A stretch of 64,000 nucleotides of DNA from Actinomycetes bacterium. GTDB taxonomy: Bacteria > Actinomycetota > Coriobacteriia > WRKU01 > WQUG01. A program made the translations under genes and the position numbers. The notes under the pieces are model-generated. The model saw only the letters and a list, made by a program, of their open reading frames with translations, was not told the origin of the DNA and did no database searches. The DNA is taken from assembly GCA_031272275.1 (NCBI GenBank), contig JAISUC010000008.1:37771-101770 (forward strand). The letters are read 5' to 3'. Within the stretch, counting starts at the first letter, position 1. Each line of letters opens with the position of its first letter. Positions 44,401 through 52,261 of the stretch are shown one piece after another.

Positions 44401-46038
44401 AATGCTCGGGGTCGTTACGGTGGCCAGGACGAGGCTGGTGGAGACATCACACTCGACAATGGAACCGTCACGGCGTATTCCGCACGCAACGGTGCGGGCT
44501 ACGGTGCCGGAATCGGGGCGTCCGGCTATGCGCCGGTCGGTACCATCACCATCAACGGCGGCGACGTCACGGCGTTTTGCACCGATTACCCTGACCACTT
44601 TGCTGACGCGGCCGGCATCGGCGGCAGCTCGGAAAGCACTGCGGGTGACATCACCATCAACGGTGGCACGGTGCTGGCATGGGCGGGTCTGAACCAGGCC
44701 GACGGCGCGGGTATCGGTGCGGGCTGCTATGACACCGTGGGTACGATCACCATCAACGGCGGCAACGTGCAGGCCTACAGCATTCTGGGCACCGGCGACG
44801 AGAGCCAACGTTACGGCGGTGCGGGCATCGGAGCTGTGTATCGCATGGAAAGCGACGTACGTATCAACGGCGGGACGGTGACTGCAGGCGTGATTCGTAA
44901 CGCGGTGCTGCCGGTTCAGACCAATGCAGTCGGTGCTGCCATCGGCGCGGGTAACGAGGACGACAGCCTGCCTGAAAACGTGACGGCGCATGTCATTATT
45001 CGCGGCGGCTCGGTCCGTACCGTCAACGGAGACGCGGAATTCGCGGATACGGGTTATGTCTTCCCGCAGCCGACCGATGGCGAACACGCGGTGTATTTGG
45101 CGACGCTGACACTGGGAGATCCCGATATCGGTGAGGGTCGTCCCGTCACCGCCGGTCGCATTGACGGCGTTCCGGCTGTGGCGGCGTCAGAAGGCGTCGG
45201 TGTGACCGGTGTCGTTTATGGCATCCGGGACGTGGTGACCGCCGATAACGGCCGGGTGTATTTCTGGCTGGCGGATACCGACAGCACCGAAACCACCGTG
45301 GTGTTGCAGACTGCCGGAACCAGTGCGTATCGCAACAGCTTTGCGCGGGTGGCGAACAGTCAGCCGGGCACCGTGCAGACCCTGTATTCGGTGCCGAACC
45401 CGACGACGCTGTTGTACGTGGGTGGGACCGAGGTGCCTGCGGGCAACCACTATGTGACCCACGACGGGCGTGTCAGCTTTGACACCACGGCGGTGACCGA
45501 TTACCGCGTGTACTACAAGCTGACGTCCGGGTCCGGGCTGGGGCTGCTGGCGGCTGAAAGCGACGAGGCGTATTTCGACGCCGACAGCGCGCCGGAACTG
45601 CCGGTTGGGACTTGGACGGTCACTTGGCGTACCGAGGGTTCCGAGCTGAACCACGAGGGTGCCAAAAGCGCGGTGATTACCGTGCTGGCAGCCGGTGACG
45701 ACGACCACGGCAGCAGCAGCGGCGACGACGGAACCGGCGGGTCGGCTGCGACCGACCGTCCGCAGTCCGGTGGCACAGCGGGCAGCGGGACCGGTTCGGG
45801 TTCGGGCACGAACGCCGCGGACTCCGCAGGCAGCACCACCGGGACCACCGGCACGACTGCCGGCGGCCAATCCGGTCGCACGCAGCCTGCAGACCTGGGC
45901 GTACAGGCGGGCGAAGCCTTTGCCTGGGGCGCGGTTGCAGCCGTGCTGCTGGCAGCGGCTGCCACCGTGGTGGTGCTGCATCGCCGCCGGCAGGCGCAAC
46001 CGGCCGATTCGGATGGTTCAGACGGTTCGGCCGACTAG
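41464..46038 (+). CDS. Large beta-helical surface protein (carbohydrate-binding-like repeats)
   Basis: A 1524-residue exported protein. Signal peptide ~14-40 (GYVLLVATIALVLAASALLLARPIAAFGA). Residues ~85-740 and ~880-1220 are two parallel beta-helix regions built from ~25-45-residue units around GDITI(T/N)GGT(I/V)TA...YGAGIGAGYG. Each begins with a module like LAGVRIDGGS...LTLADGSTNWVRGG, which resembles the Cthe_2159/polysaccharide-binding beta-helix family. Non-helical domains lie between and after them (~1300-1400, Ig-like, TWTVTWRTEGSELN). A Gly/Ser/Thr linker leads to a C-terminal TM (~1480-1500) and an RRRQ tail. No LPXTG is seen before the TM. It is probably an adhesin or glycan-binding protein at the envelope. 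Confidence 0.85.
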   Translation: MEHTRKRQTRGYVLLVATIALVLAASALLLARPIAAFGAEYTFGDFIVTADSASGLSTTGSGADTVLVVGTGNPVTIRTLSNPSYPSANNASATTNRISVALSSTQAANITLAGVRIDGGSANAAGLVCGGQVTNLTLADGSTNWVRGGEGYGAIQISNGVSVSIGGTGTLTAITRGSAAAIGNTYNGTKAGDITITGGTITAYCDGMYGTGIGAGSNVSATAAGTAAVGTIRILGGNVLAYAATGLTSAYGAGIGAGYVKATDSGINKACVDAIIIQNATVHAYASQGSGAAYAAAIGSAPSDSANGSCVPHISIQESTVTAIASANSGYAFGAGIGAGKSGSRWSGGTRIETITITDSTVTAAAAGSGVSYAAGIGTGLGPETTGIGNMSTVETITISGGNVTAYSSATNTAYGAGIGAGFGQSTLSSAVHRAIVISDGARVTAYASDTGAAYAAGIGAGYGSIVRSSAVGDIRITDSSVTAYARRASTGTAKAYGAAIGGGYGANIESSRVGDITLTNSNVTARAAVTGVSYGAGIGAGYGSDTYAATTGDITINGGTVVANSSQRGRAYGAAIGGGYGRMATAGTTGDITINGGTITAIASESGAAESAGIGAGNLNGRTGDITITGGTIRAIGSVDGYSNAAGIGASRTAPVGTITISGGTVYADSSVNAEENAPAIGDGYNYEAAARAEGVRITGGSVQVGTAFGAPYNITPTPVDAQDRELVPATFTLGNAGESDVVSLSSGSIYGVATQNVAAPTGDAYNLHDVKTDATGTVFFWLPAHAQQGTVALSTANGDYSRDFRLPAPAGIQAQLTAGGGALPDSATGIFTVSTQGDIGRDYSYNNGILSVLTTMPIQIATTGSAVHDNAAIIVDLADDDATADVTLNGVRLENHSSIWGSALTVLSGNLKLTLAADSTNTLRAGQIMSGITLADGADLTINGTGNVEAGSGQIPGPDRQSFADGAGIGSVGVTAPNARGRYGGQDEAGGDITLDNGTVTAYSARNGAGYGAGIGASGYAPVGTITINGGDVTAFCTDYPDHFADAAGIGGSSESTAGDITINGGTVLAWAGLNQADGAGIGAGCYDTVGTITINGGNVQAYSILGTGDESQRYGGAGIGAVYRMESDVRINGGTVTAGVIRNAVLPVQTNAVGAAIGAGNEDDSLPENVTAHVIIRGGSVRTVNGDAEFADTGYVFPQPTDGEHAVYLATLTLGDPDIGEGRPVTAGRIDGVPAVAASEGVGVTGVVYGIRDVVTADNGRVYFWLADTDSTETTVVLQTAGTSAYRNSFARVANSQPGTVQTLYSVPNPTTLLYVGGTEVPAGNHYVTHDGRVSFDTTAVTDYRVYYKLTSGSGLGLLAAESDEAYFDADSAPELPVGTWTVTWRTEGSELNHEGAKSAVITVLAAGDDDHGSSSGDDGTGGSAATDRPQSGGTAGSGTGSGSGTNAADSAGSTTGTTGTTAGGQSGRTQPADLGVQAGEAFAWGAVAAVLLAAAATVVVLHRRRQAQPADSDGSDGSAD

Positions 46039-46096
46039 CCCAACCGTCATACCGTGACAGTCGCCGACAGCTTCCGACTGCTGTCATAGGCGGGAT

Positions 46097-46130
46097 AACG
46101 GGGGAGTGCGGGACGCACTCCCCCGTTTTG
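46097..46130 (+). terminator. Intrinsic terminator built from two inverted 15-mer cores
   Basis: AACGGGGGAGTGCG (46097-46110) pairs perfectly with CGCACTCCCCCGTT (46114-46127) across a GGA loop, followed by TT. The right arm contains an exact 15-mer. It ends the surface-protein transcript, facing the convergent glycosyltransferase gene. Confidence 0.85.
46110..46124 (+). repeat. Dispersed 15-mer, exact copy
   Basis: GGGACGCACTCCCCC forming the right arm of the terminator at 46097-46130. Confidence 0.9.
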
Positions 46131-46278
46131 TGTGTCACCTTGCCTGCGTTACCTGCGTCACGGTCTGCGTCACGTGCGATAATACCCTCATGGCAACTCA
46201 CCGTATCAGCATCATACCATTCGCGCCATTCATTCCATTTCTTTATCCCCGCCCGTGGTGCAACTGGCCATCTTTCAT

Positions 46279-48435
46279 TCAGCCGGCTCTCCGGAGGATT
46301 GTCACCCAGCATCCCATACCCGGGAAATGCTCACAATATGCAGACGAATACCGCACTTCGCCAACACGTGTTTCAGACAACTCATTGCTCGAAAAGAAAA
46401 TCAGCATATCCGGCACATCGGCAATGCTGCCATCAACTTGAGTGCCAACATAACCAAACCTTTCCGACCCCGCAACAGTTGCTTCCGGCAACACAACGAC
46501 CTGCGGTTTACGCCCGTCCGTACCTGAACGTGAAACTGCTTCCAGCAGTGGATAGAGCGGCTGCCCGGCAATGGCGTCTCCCGCCAACCCAACCACGCGT
46601 ATTCCGCTGACATTTTTGGGTGCATCCAACCACTCCACAACAGGAGTTAACTCAGGTGTCAGCATTTCAGTCAGCAGTTCATGTTGCGTCCTGTTCCACC
46701 ATCCCAAATCTCTGCCAGCGCTACCCGGTCGTAAGGCCTGCGAGATCAGTGGGGCCTGTGAATTGAACACGATGACCAGTCCACCCAACGCTGTCGAGAC
46801 TCCCAACAATCCCCACGCCAAAACGCGCACAGTCCGCACAACGACCAAGCGGGGCTTTCCGGGGGAGCGCGTCCCCACGTCCGTCTTGTTTCCCGCGCTC
46901 ATCTGCGCCCCTAATCCGTCCACGGTACAACCCACCATAACCGAGAGCATCATCATTGGGCCCACCAGCGTGCGCGTGATGAAGGGTTGCCATGTCACCA
47001 GTGTGGCGATTGTCACCATGCCAATCAGCGTCAGCACGGTGAACCCCAGGAATCGGTGCCGAAACTCTCCTTTTGTGAAACACGCAGCAACCACTCCCAC
47101 CACAATCAATGCAACTGTCACCGGAGCCCCCGCCATATCATGGTTTGTTATCTCAACATTTAGTGCATACGCACGCGGGTTTTCCATATTGACTGTTGTA
47201 TCCAAATCAATTCCCACGGTGGTCGCTGCGCTTTTCATCTTTGAGGCAATAAGCTCATTTACTGTTGAAACGGGTGTGCTCAACTCCATTCCCAGCGATC
47301 GAATTGCATTTGTTAAGAGCAGCCGTGGGTGCCAATCAGTCACCAACACGTGAGCATTTCCCTCTACGCGCGCAGCAAACGCATCCCCACCATAGTAATA
47401 GGTATTCGATCCGAACCATCCTGCCGTTACCAGCAGAAAAGGAGCCCCGAATAATGCGATTGTCATCAGCTGGCGAGCATGCCTGAACTTTTTGAATCGA
47501 CTTCCGCAGGAGTCTGATAGCGTGCCCGCATTGTCGCTATCGATGAGAGCCGCAGCACTTCGACGGTAGCGGACGCTGCGGACGAGTAATGCAATAAGAA
47601 AGCTCCCAAAGAACGGCCACATGACCAACAAGAACGTGATTTTCGTTAAGAGCCCCAAACCCGACAGAGCACCCAGAACTGCTGCGTGCTGCCATCGCAG
47701 ATGCCAATCAGCAGTTTTCCGCAGTTGCCACAACATCGCCAGTTCGTGGGTCGCACCCAGCATATATGAAGCAGCAACCAAGTCATATTGAATGGTGGTT
47801 GCCTGTAACAACGTCATCGGAATCGTCGCAGCGGTTAAGGCGCCGAACAACCTCGCAATCCTGCCGGCACCCAATAAACGAGCAAGAAAATAGACGTGGA
47901 AAACCGAAACCAAGTAGGCGCACCACTGAACGGTGTTAACTAGGATATCGGAACCGAAGCAGAGCAACTTCAGGTTGGTTATGGCATACGCGGCAAAAGG
48001 ATAAGTGGTTAGCTGCTGTCCATAGGTTGCAGGAAAGGGTGCAACGGATCGGTTTTGAATCCAAAAGAACACGCGTGGCATAATGTGGGCGAGACCATCG
48101 AAGTTGTTGACCGGATACAGCAATGCCGAGGCAAGAGTCCCGCAGCAACAGAACATAATAGCGATGAGCAAGACCCGTTCAACAAGCGATAAGGAAAATA
48201 GGTATGTTTTGCAGAACGTAAGAATCCTGGCAAATGAGTGCTGAGAGTAGCGAGGGTGAAACGCCAATGCTATGGTGACCGCGACAAGTACCAGTGCCCA
48301 TGCAATAATAACGCCTATTGTTGTCAACACGTGAAACAGCGAAAGCACCTGCGTAATCAGAACAGTTGCTACACCAAGCCCCGCCCATACTGCGCAAAGT
48401 ACAGTGCAGGGGGAAAGACGATTGCTTTCTTCCAC
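46279..48435 (-). CDS. Polytopic GT-C-type glycosyltransferase
   Basis: A 718-residue integral membrane protein with about 12 TMs in residues ~10-520 and a soluble C-terminal domain. The first outside loop carries the Asp-containing motif NNFDGLAHIMPRVFFWIQNRS and QLTTYPFAAYAI, the layout of lipid-phosphosugar-dependent GT-C enzymes (GT39/GT83/ArnT-like). It would use a polyprenyl-phosphate sugar to modify a glycan or protein on the outer face. GTG start with AAGGAG 7 bases upstream on the minus strand. It is convergent to the surface-protein gene and divergent from the radical SAM gene. A 14/15 copy of the dispersed repeat (46861-46875) is in its 3' half and is the last one in the window. 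Confidence 0.82.
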   Translation of the reverse strand: MEESNRLSPCTVLCAVWAGLGVATVLITQVLSLFHVLTTIGVIIAWALVLVAVTIALAFHPRYSQHSFARILTFCKTYLFSLSLVERVLLIAIMFCCCGTLASALLYPVNNFDGLAHIMPRVFFWIQNRSVAPFPATYGQQLTTYPFAAYAITNLKLLCFGSDILVNTVQWCAYLVSVFHVYFLARLLGAGRIARLFGALTAATIPMTLLQATTIQYDLVAASYMLGATHELAMLWQLRKTADWHLRWQHAAVLGALSGLGLLTKITFLLVMWPFFGSFLIALLVRSVRYRRSAAALIDSDNAGTLSDSCGSRFKKFRHARQLMTIALFGAPFLLVTAGWFGSNTYYYGGDAFAARVEGNAHVLVTDWHPRLLLTNAIRSLGMELSTPVSTVNELIASKMKSAATTVGIDLDTTVNMENPRAYALNVEITNHDMAGAPVTVALIVVGVVAACFTKGEFRHRFLGFTVLTLIGMVTIATLVTWQPFITRTLVGPMMMLSVMVGCTVDGLGAQMSAGNKTDVGTRSPGKPRLVVVRTVRVLAWGLLGVSTALGGLVIVFNSQAPLISQALRPGSAGRDLGWWNRTQHELLTEMLTPELTPVVEWLDAPKNVSGIRVVGLAGDAIAGQPLYPLLEAVSRSGTDGRKPQVVVLPEATVAGSERFGYVGTQVDGSIADVPDMLIFFSSNELSETRVGEVRYSSAYCEHFPGMGCWVTILRRAG
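46861..46875 (-). repeat. Dispersed 15-mer, 14/15 copy
   Basis: GGGGGAGCGCGTCCC within the GT-C gene; the last copy I can find in the window. Confidence 0.75.
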
Positions 48436-48671
48436 TTGGCTCTCCTTGCGTTCATTCGCTGTCCGCTACGGATTATTTGCGCATGGTGCTTATCTCCCGA
48501 GAATTATACTTGTAATAATCATGTTTTGTTCCCCGTTTTGTTCCCGATGACGGGAATCCGATCGGCTGATCGGCATCGCTGAGGCACCCGCCCAGATACT
48601 GCTTCCGGGTACACCCAGGCCGATCCGCGAATCACGTGAATCGCGCTTCGGCACCTGTGCGATAATGTTGT

Positions 48672-49709
48672 GTGTTGGAGCGGTTGGGGCAGACTGTGCG
48701 TACAGGAGACAACTTGGTTCACGCTGGCGAAGAAATGGGTGCAACACAATTGCCGCGTTCAGGAGCGACGCTCGCCGGACGTATTCTGCGTGTTCTTCTC
48801 CCTCATCCGATATTTCAAGCCTTTAGGACGGCGGTCATTTCGGTCAATCGCTCACGTCCAACCAGCACATCAAAGATAACGCGGCAATCGGCGTTGTCGC
48901 GTTGGTTCCGGCACTTCGTGCTACGCAAGAAACCACGCCTCTATCACTTCGAAATTCATATTGCGGACCACTGTAACCTGTCCTGTAAAAACTGCTCGCA
49001 TTTCAGCAGTATTTCACCCCGTCATCTCGTACCAATCGAGCAGTTCAGCGCCGATATTCATGCGATGTCTGATTTCTTTCCGGATATCCACCAAGTTTAC
49101 CTCATGGGCGGCGAGCCGCTCTTGCATCCGGATATCGAACGCTTTGTTGCGATGGCACGTGACCTACTACCATCCTCAACGGAAATTTCGCTCTTAACAA
49201 ATGGAATCCTCCTCACAAAGATGCCTGACAGCTTCTGGATCCGTTTGCACGAAACGGACACCATTCTCTACATCAGTCGCTACCCCATTGATGTCGACAT
49301 GGCTCAAATCGAGCGAAAGGCTGCCCAATTTGGCGTCAGACTTGATCCCACACCCCTTCTTACTCAGTTTTTTGTTTTACCCCTGGATCTGTCAGCCGGC
49401 CAGTCGGCCTATGATTCCTTCCATCTGTGCGAGGGGTATAACGTATGTCCCATAATCCGCAATGGCAGACTCTATCACTGTGGCACCATCGCCTATGCCG
49501 ATTGCTTCGCTCGCTACTTTGAACTCATGGATTTCGCGCCATCCACTGCGGATTACTTTGACCTCGCAGTACCAAAAACGCTCGCAAATGCATGGCGTGC
49601 TCTGCGCTTTCTATTAACCCCCCCACAATTCTGTGCGCACTGCGACTTCTCTCGATTTCGTTTCGAGCCTTGGGAAAGGTCAAAACGTGAGCTTGCTGAG
49701 TGGCTGTAA
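48672..49709 (+). CDS. Radical SAM protein in a glycan cluster
   Basis: A 345-residue radical SAM enzyme. The cluster-binding motif is HCNLSCKNCSHFS (C-x3-C-x2-C) at about residues 99-108, followed by VYLMGGEPLLHPDI and LLTNGILLT, both typical. Extra Cys at the C-terminal side (LCEGYNVCPIIRNGRLYHCGTIAYAD, FCAHCDF) suggest a second Fe-S cluster, SPASM-like. The first ~75 residues are poorly conserved-looking; the GTG at 48672 follows a GATAAT hexamer by 5 bases (possibly leaderless), while ATG 48735 is an alternative start. Next to glycan genes it probably modifies a sugar or a glycan-carrying peptide; the substrate is unknown. Confidence 0.82.
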   Translation: MLERLGQTVRTGDNLVHAGEEMGATQLPRSGATLAGRILRVLLPHPIFQAFRTAVISVNRSRPTSTSKITRQSALSRWFRHFVLRKKPRLYHFEIHIADHCNLSCKNCSHFSSISPRHLVPIEQFSADIHAMSDFFPDIHQVYLMGGEPLLHPDIERFVAMARDLLPSSTEISLLTNGILLTKMPDSFWIRLHETDTILYISRYPIDVDMAQIERKAAQFGVRLDPTPLLTQFFVLPLDLSAGQSAYDSFHLCEGYNVCPIIRNGRLYHCGTIAYADCFARYFELMDFAPSTADYFDLAVPKTLANAWRALRFLLTPPQFCAHCDFSRFRFEPWERSKRELAEWL

Positions 49710-50721
49710 ACGGCGTTCCGAGTTTTTCAGGCAGCTTATTGACGAATTCGATAATGCTGACCTAATAGCAGAACTGTGTATTATGCCGCAGGATAACCGT
49801 CTTTGCCGAATCTGGAAAGAAACACTTAACAATAAGCGTCTATCGGCATTAAAAAGCATTAAGCGCCGCCAATTGCTGGGAAGTGCAACCGTCAACGCAT
49901 TTGGGCGCATGTTTCCCGCAGATGATCCTTCGCATTCCGTGACACAATTCATTCGGGGTCTCATGAGCCCTGAAGCAGCTTGTCTTTCAGTGGGGGAGTT
50001 TCATTTTCCTCTTCCGGGGGATCGTTCAGAAGAGCTCATATTCGCCCCGGCTCTTCAGGATTTCTACGCCCAGTATGCAATGGACCTTGATATCGGCAGT
50101 GATTATGCTTTGTACGACCTGTTGCTGGAAGGTCCGGGCGAATACCATGCGGTTATGATTCATCCCGGGGATGTTGTTATTGATGCAGGAGCAAACATCG
50201 GTGACTTCAGCTTGTTGGCGGCAAAAAAAGTTGAGGGGGGGGGGCTTGTGTTTGCCTTTGAGCCTGTTGCCGATGTCTATAATCGGTATCTGTTGCAGAC
50301 ACTCGAACTCAATCCGTCACTTGCCGATCGCATTGCACCGATCCCGGCGGGACTTTTAGAAGCGGATGGCATGGTCACTTTCTATACGAACCCCGATTTC
50401 ATGGACGAAGCCAGCGTCATCCAAAACCACAGGACCATTGGTACTGAGCCGCAAGCACAGGTATACGCACTGGACAGCTTCGTCGCAGAAAACAAGCTAG
50501 AACGCGTCGATTTCATAAAGGCAGACATAGAGGGCGCTGAGCGCTATATGTTGCAAGGCGCCACAGAAACGCTGGCGCGGTATGCCCCCAAACTTTCCAT
50601 AGCAAACTATCATCTGCCGGATGATCCCGTGGTGCTTGAAAACTTAATATTGGATGCCAACCCTCAGTATAAAATCATTCAAAAATGGAAGAAGCTCTTT
50701 GCCTATGTCCCCGGTCAGTAA
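49687..50721 (+). CDS. FkbM-family methyltransferase
   Basis: A 344-residue SAM-dependent O-methyltransferase. The GTG at 49687 is chosen since GGGAAAGG lies 7 bases upstream; it overlaps the radical SAM gene by 23 bases. The N-terminal ~140 residues are a non-conserved extension. The Rossmann domain begins with VIHPGDVVIDAGANIGDFSLLAAKK (motif I), continues VFAFEPVADVYNRY (motif II) and ends with VDFIKADIEGAERYMLQGA, the FkbM signature. It probably methylates a sugar of the surface glycan. Confidence 0.88.
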   Translation: MSLLSGCKRRSEFFRQLIDEFDNADLIAELCIMPQDNRLCRIWKETLNNKRLSALKSIKRRQLLGSATVNAFGRMFPADDPSHSVTQFIRGLMSPEAACLSVGEFHFPLPGDRSEELIFAPALQDFYAQYAMDLDIGSDYALYDLLLEGPGEYHAVMIHPGDVVIDAGANIGDFSLLAAKKVEGGGLVFAFEPVADVYNRYLLQTLELNPSLADRIAPIPAGLLEADGMVTFYTNPDFMDEASVIQNHRTIGTEPQAQVYALDSFVAENKLERVDFIKADIEGAERYMLQGATETLARYAPKLSIANYHLPDDPVVLENLILDANPQYKIIQKWKKLFAYVPGQ

Positions 50722-52261
50722 GCGCTCGCTTGTTGTAAACACTGCTTTGAATGCCGGCTCTCAGGTGGTGTCGATGCTGGTTTCTTTGGTGACGCTGCCT
50801 CTATTGTTGCGCGCGTACGGCAATTCGGTGTACGGGTTGTTCTTGCTCGCTTCATCTGTGGTCAGCTTCCTCCCACTCTTTGATATGGGCGCGGGAACGA
50901 TAACTGCCAAGGAAATTGCACAGTACAATGCGCGAGGTAATTACGCGGAACTGTGGGCGACTGTGCGGTCGGACTTTTTAGTACATTTTTGTTTAGGGGT
51001 ATTATCAGCACTTGCTCTTGTGGTTATTGCCATGTTTTCTCACTCGTTGTTTGCCTTGAACACAACAGAAGCCGATTTGCTGAAACTTATGCTGTTTTTC
51101 CAGGCAGGTACGCAACTGTTGTCAATCCCCCTGTCGGTTGGCAGGCACATACTCACCGGATTTCAGCATTACAAGCTCATAGCATTCGCTACGTTTTTCA
51201 GCGCAATTGGGACCGGGTTAGCTATTGTGTTCGTTTTGGTAACAGGTCAAGGACCGCTGGTGTTAACGGCGATAAACTCAGTCGTTGTGGTTGCCGCGGC
51301 TACGATTATGTCGGCTTTCGCTGCAAGGCAGCTGTCTTCCCGTGTCCCTCGCGAAGCACGGACCCCTCGTTTTGCGATGAAACATTTATTGGGTCTGGGG
51401 TTTCCTGTTTTCCTGATTCAGCTCACTGCTTTTTTGATGCAGCAACAGACCGATAAAATTGTGCTGGGCATTATGGTCAGCGCTTCGTCATTGGCGCTTT
51501 TTGAGGTTGCGGCAAAAATGAGCCTATTAAGTAACTCGGTGAATGACTTGGCGATTTCAGCGCTCATGCCCCATATGGTCCACTTGCATGCCTCCAATCA
51601 GGCAGAAAAAGTCAGAAATACCTTTCTTTACGGCTCACGCTATCTCTCACTACTGATATGTCCGGCACTTGCCACACTGTTTGCTTTTGCTCCGACAATC
51701 GCAGTGGTATGGTGCGGTGAGGAATTCCGCCAAGCGGGTGAAATTGCCCGGTTTCTCCTCTTGGTTCCTGTCATCAATCCGCTGTTGATGGCAGGGCACT
51801 CTATCCTGATGAGTAAAGATAAGATGGCGCAATGGGCACCCTACACTATTGGCGCCAGTATACTCAACCTGATTCTCTCTGTTGTACTAGTACGTGTTAT
51901 GGGCATTCAGGGGGTGGCGCTCGCATCCTGTGTTGCCGGCTTGCTGGAAGTGGTGTTTTATGCCCGGATTATGCTGCCGGAAACAGAGGTCCCCGTTCGC
52001 GATTGGGTGGTACACGTGGTGATACCACAGCTTCCCGCGCTGGGTATTATCATTGCCGGGTCATGGGCGTTGAGTCACTATTTGCCAATTGATAGTTTTT
52101 CCGGGTTGATTGTGCATCTCTGCATCGTCCTGATTGTGGCGTATGTCACGCAATGGCTCGGTGTACTTTCTCGTGATGAACGCAGCTTTATTGTGCGTGG
52201 TATGCTGTCGGCGTTGATGTCCGGTATGCCCGGTAGGCAGGACAAACGACAACATGACTAA
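50705..52261 (+). CDS. Polysaccharide flippase (Wzx/MOP superfamily)
   Basis: A 518-residue membrane protein with about 12-14 TMs, which flips lipid-linked oligosaccharide across the membrane. The N-terminus SLVVNTALNAGSQVVSMLVSLVTLPLLLRAYGNSVYGLFLLASSVVSFLPLFDMGAG is typical of the Polysacc_synt family, as are ...GFQHYKLIAFATFFSAIG and the helix-rich remainder. The start at 50705 overlaps FkbM by 17 bases and has GGAAGAAG upstream. Base composition is visibly more AT-rich than in the pur region. Confidence 0.9.
   Translation: MSPVSKRSLVVNTALNAGSQVVSMLVSLVTLPLLLRAYGNSVYGLFLLASSVVSFLPLFDMGAGTITAKEIAQYNARGNYAELWATVRSDFLVHFCLGVLSALALVVIAMFSHSLFALNTTEADLLKLMLFFQAGTQLLSIPLSVGRHILTGFQHYKLIAFATFFSAIGTGLAIVFVLVTGQGPLVLTAINSVVVVAAATIMSAFAARQLSSRVPREARTPRFAMKHLLGLGFPVFLIQLTAFLMQQQTDKIVLGIMVSASSLALFEVAAKMSLLSNSVNDLAISALMPHMVHLHASNQAEKVRNTFLYGSRYLSLLICPALATLFAFAPTIAVVWCGEEFRQAGEIARFLLLVPVINPLLMAGHSILMSKDKMAQWAPYTIGASILNLILSVVLVRVMGIQGVALASCVAGLLEVVFYARIMLPETEVPVRDWVVHVVIPQLPALGIIIAGSWALSHYLPIDSFSGLIVHLCIVLIVAYVTQWLGVLSRDERSFIVRGMLSALMSGMPGRQDKRQHD

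Noticed and set aside
41464..46038. Regularly spaced repeats in the surface-protein gene, considered as a CRISPR-like array
   Set aside because: The units are in frame, diverged at the DNA level and code for beta-helix coils; no spacers or cas genes.
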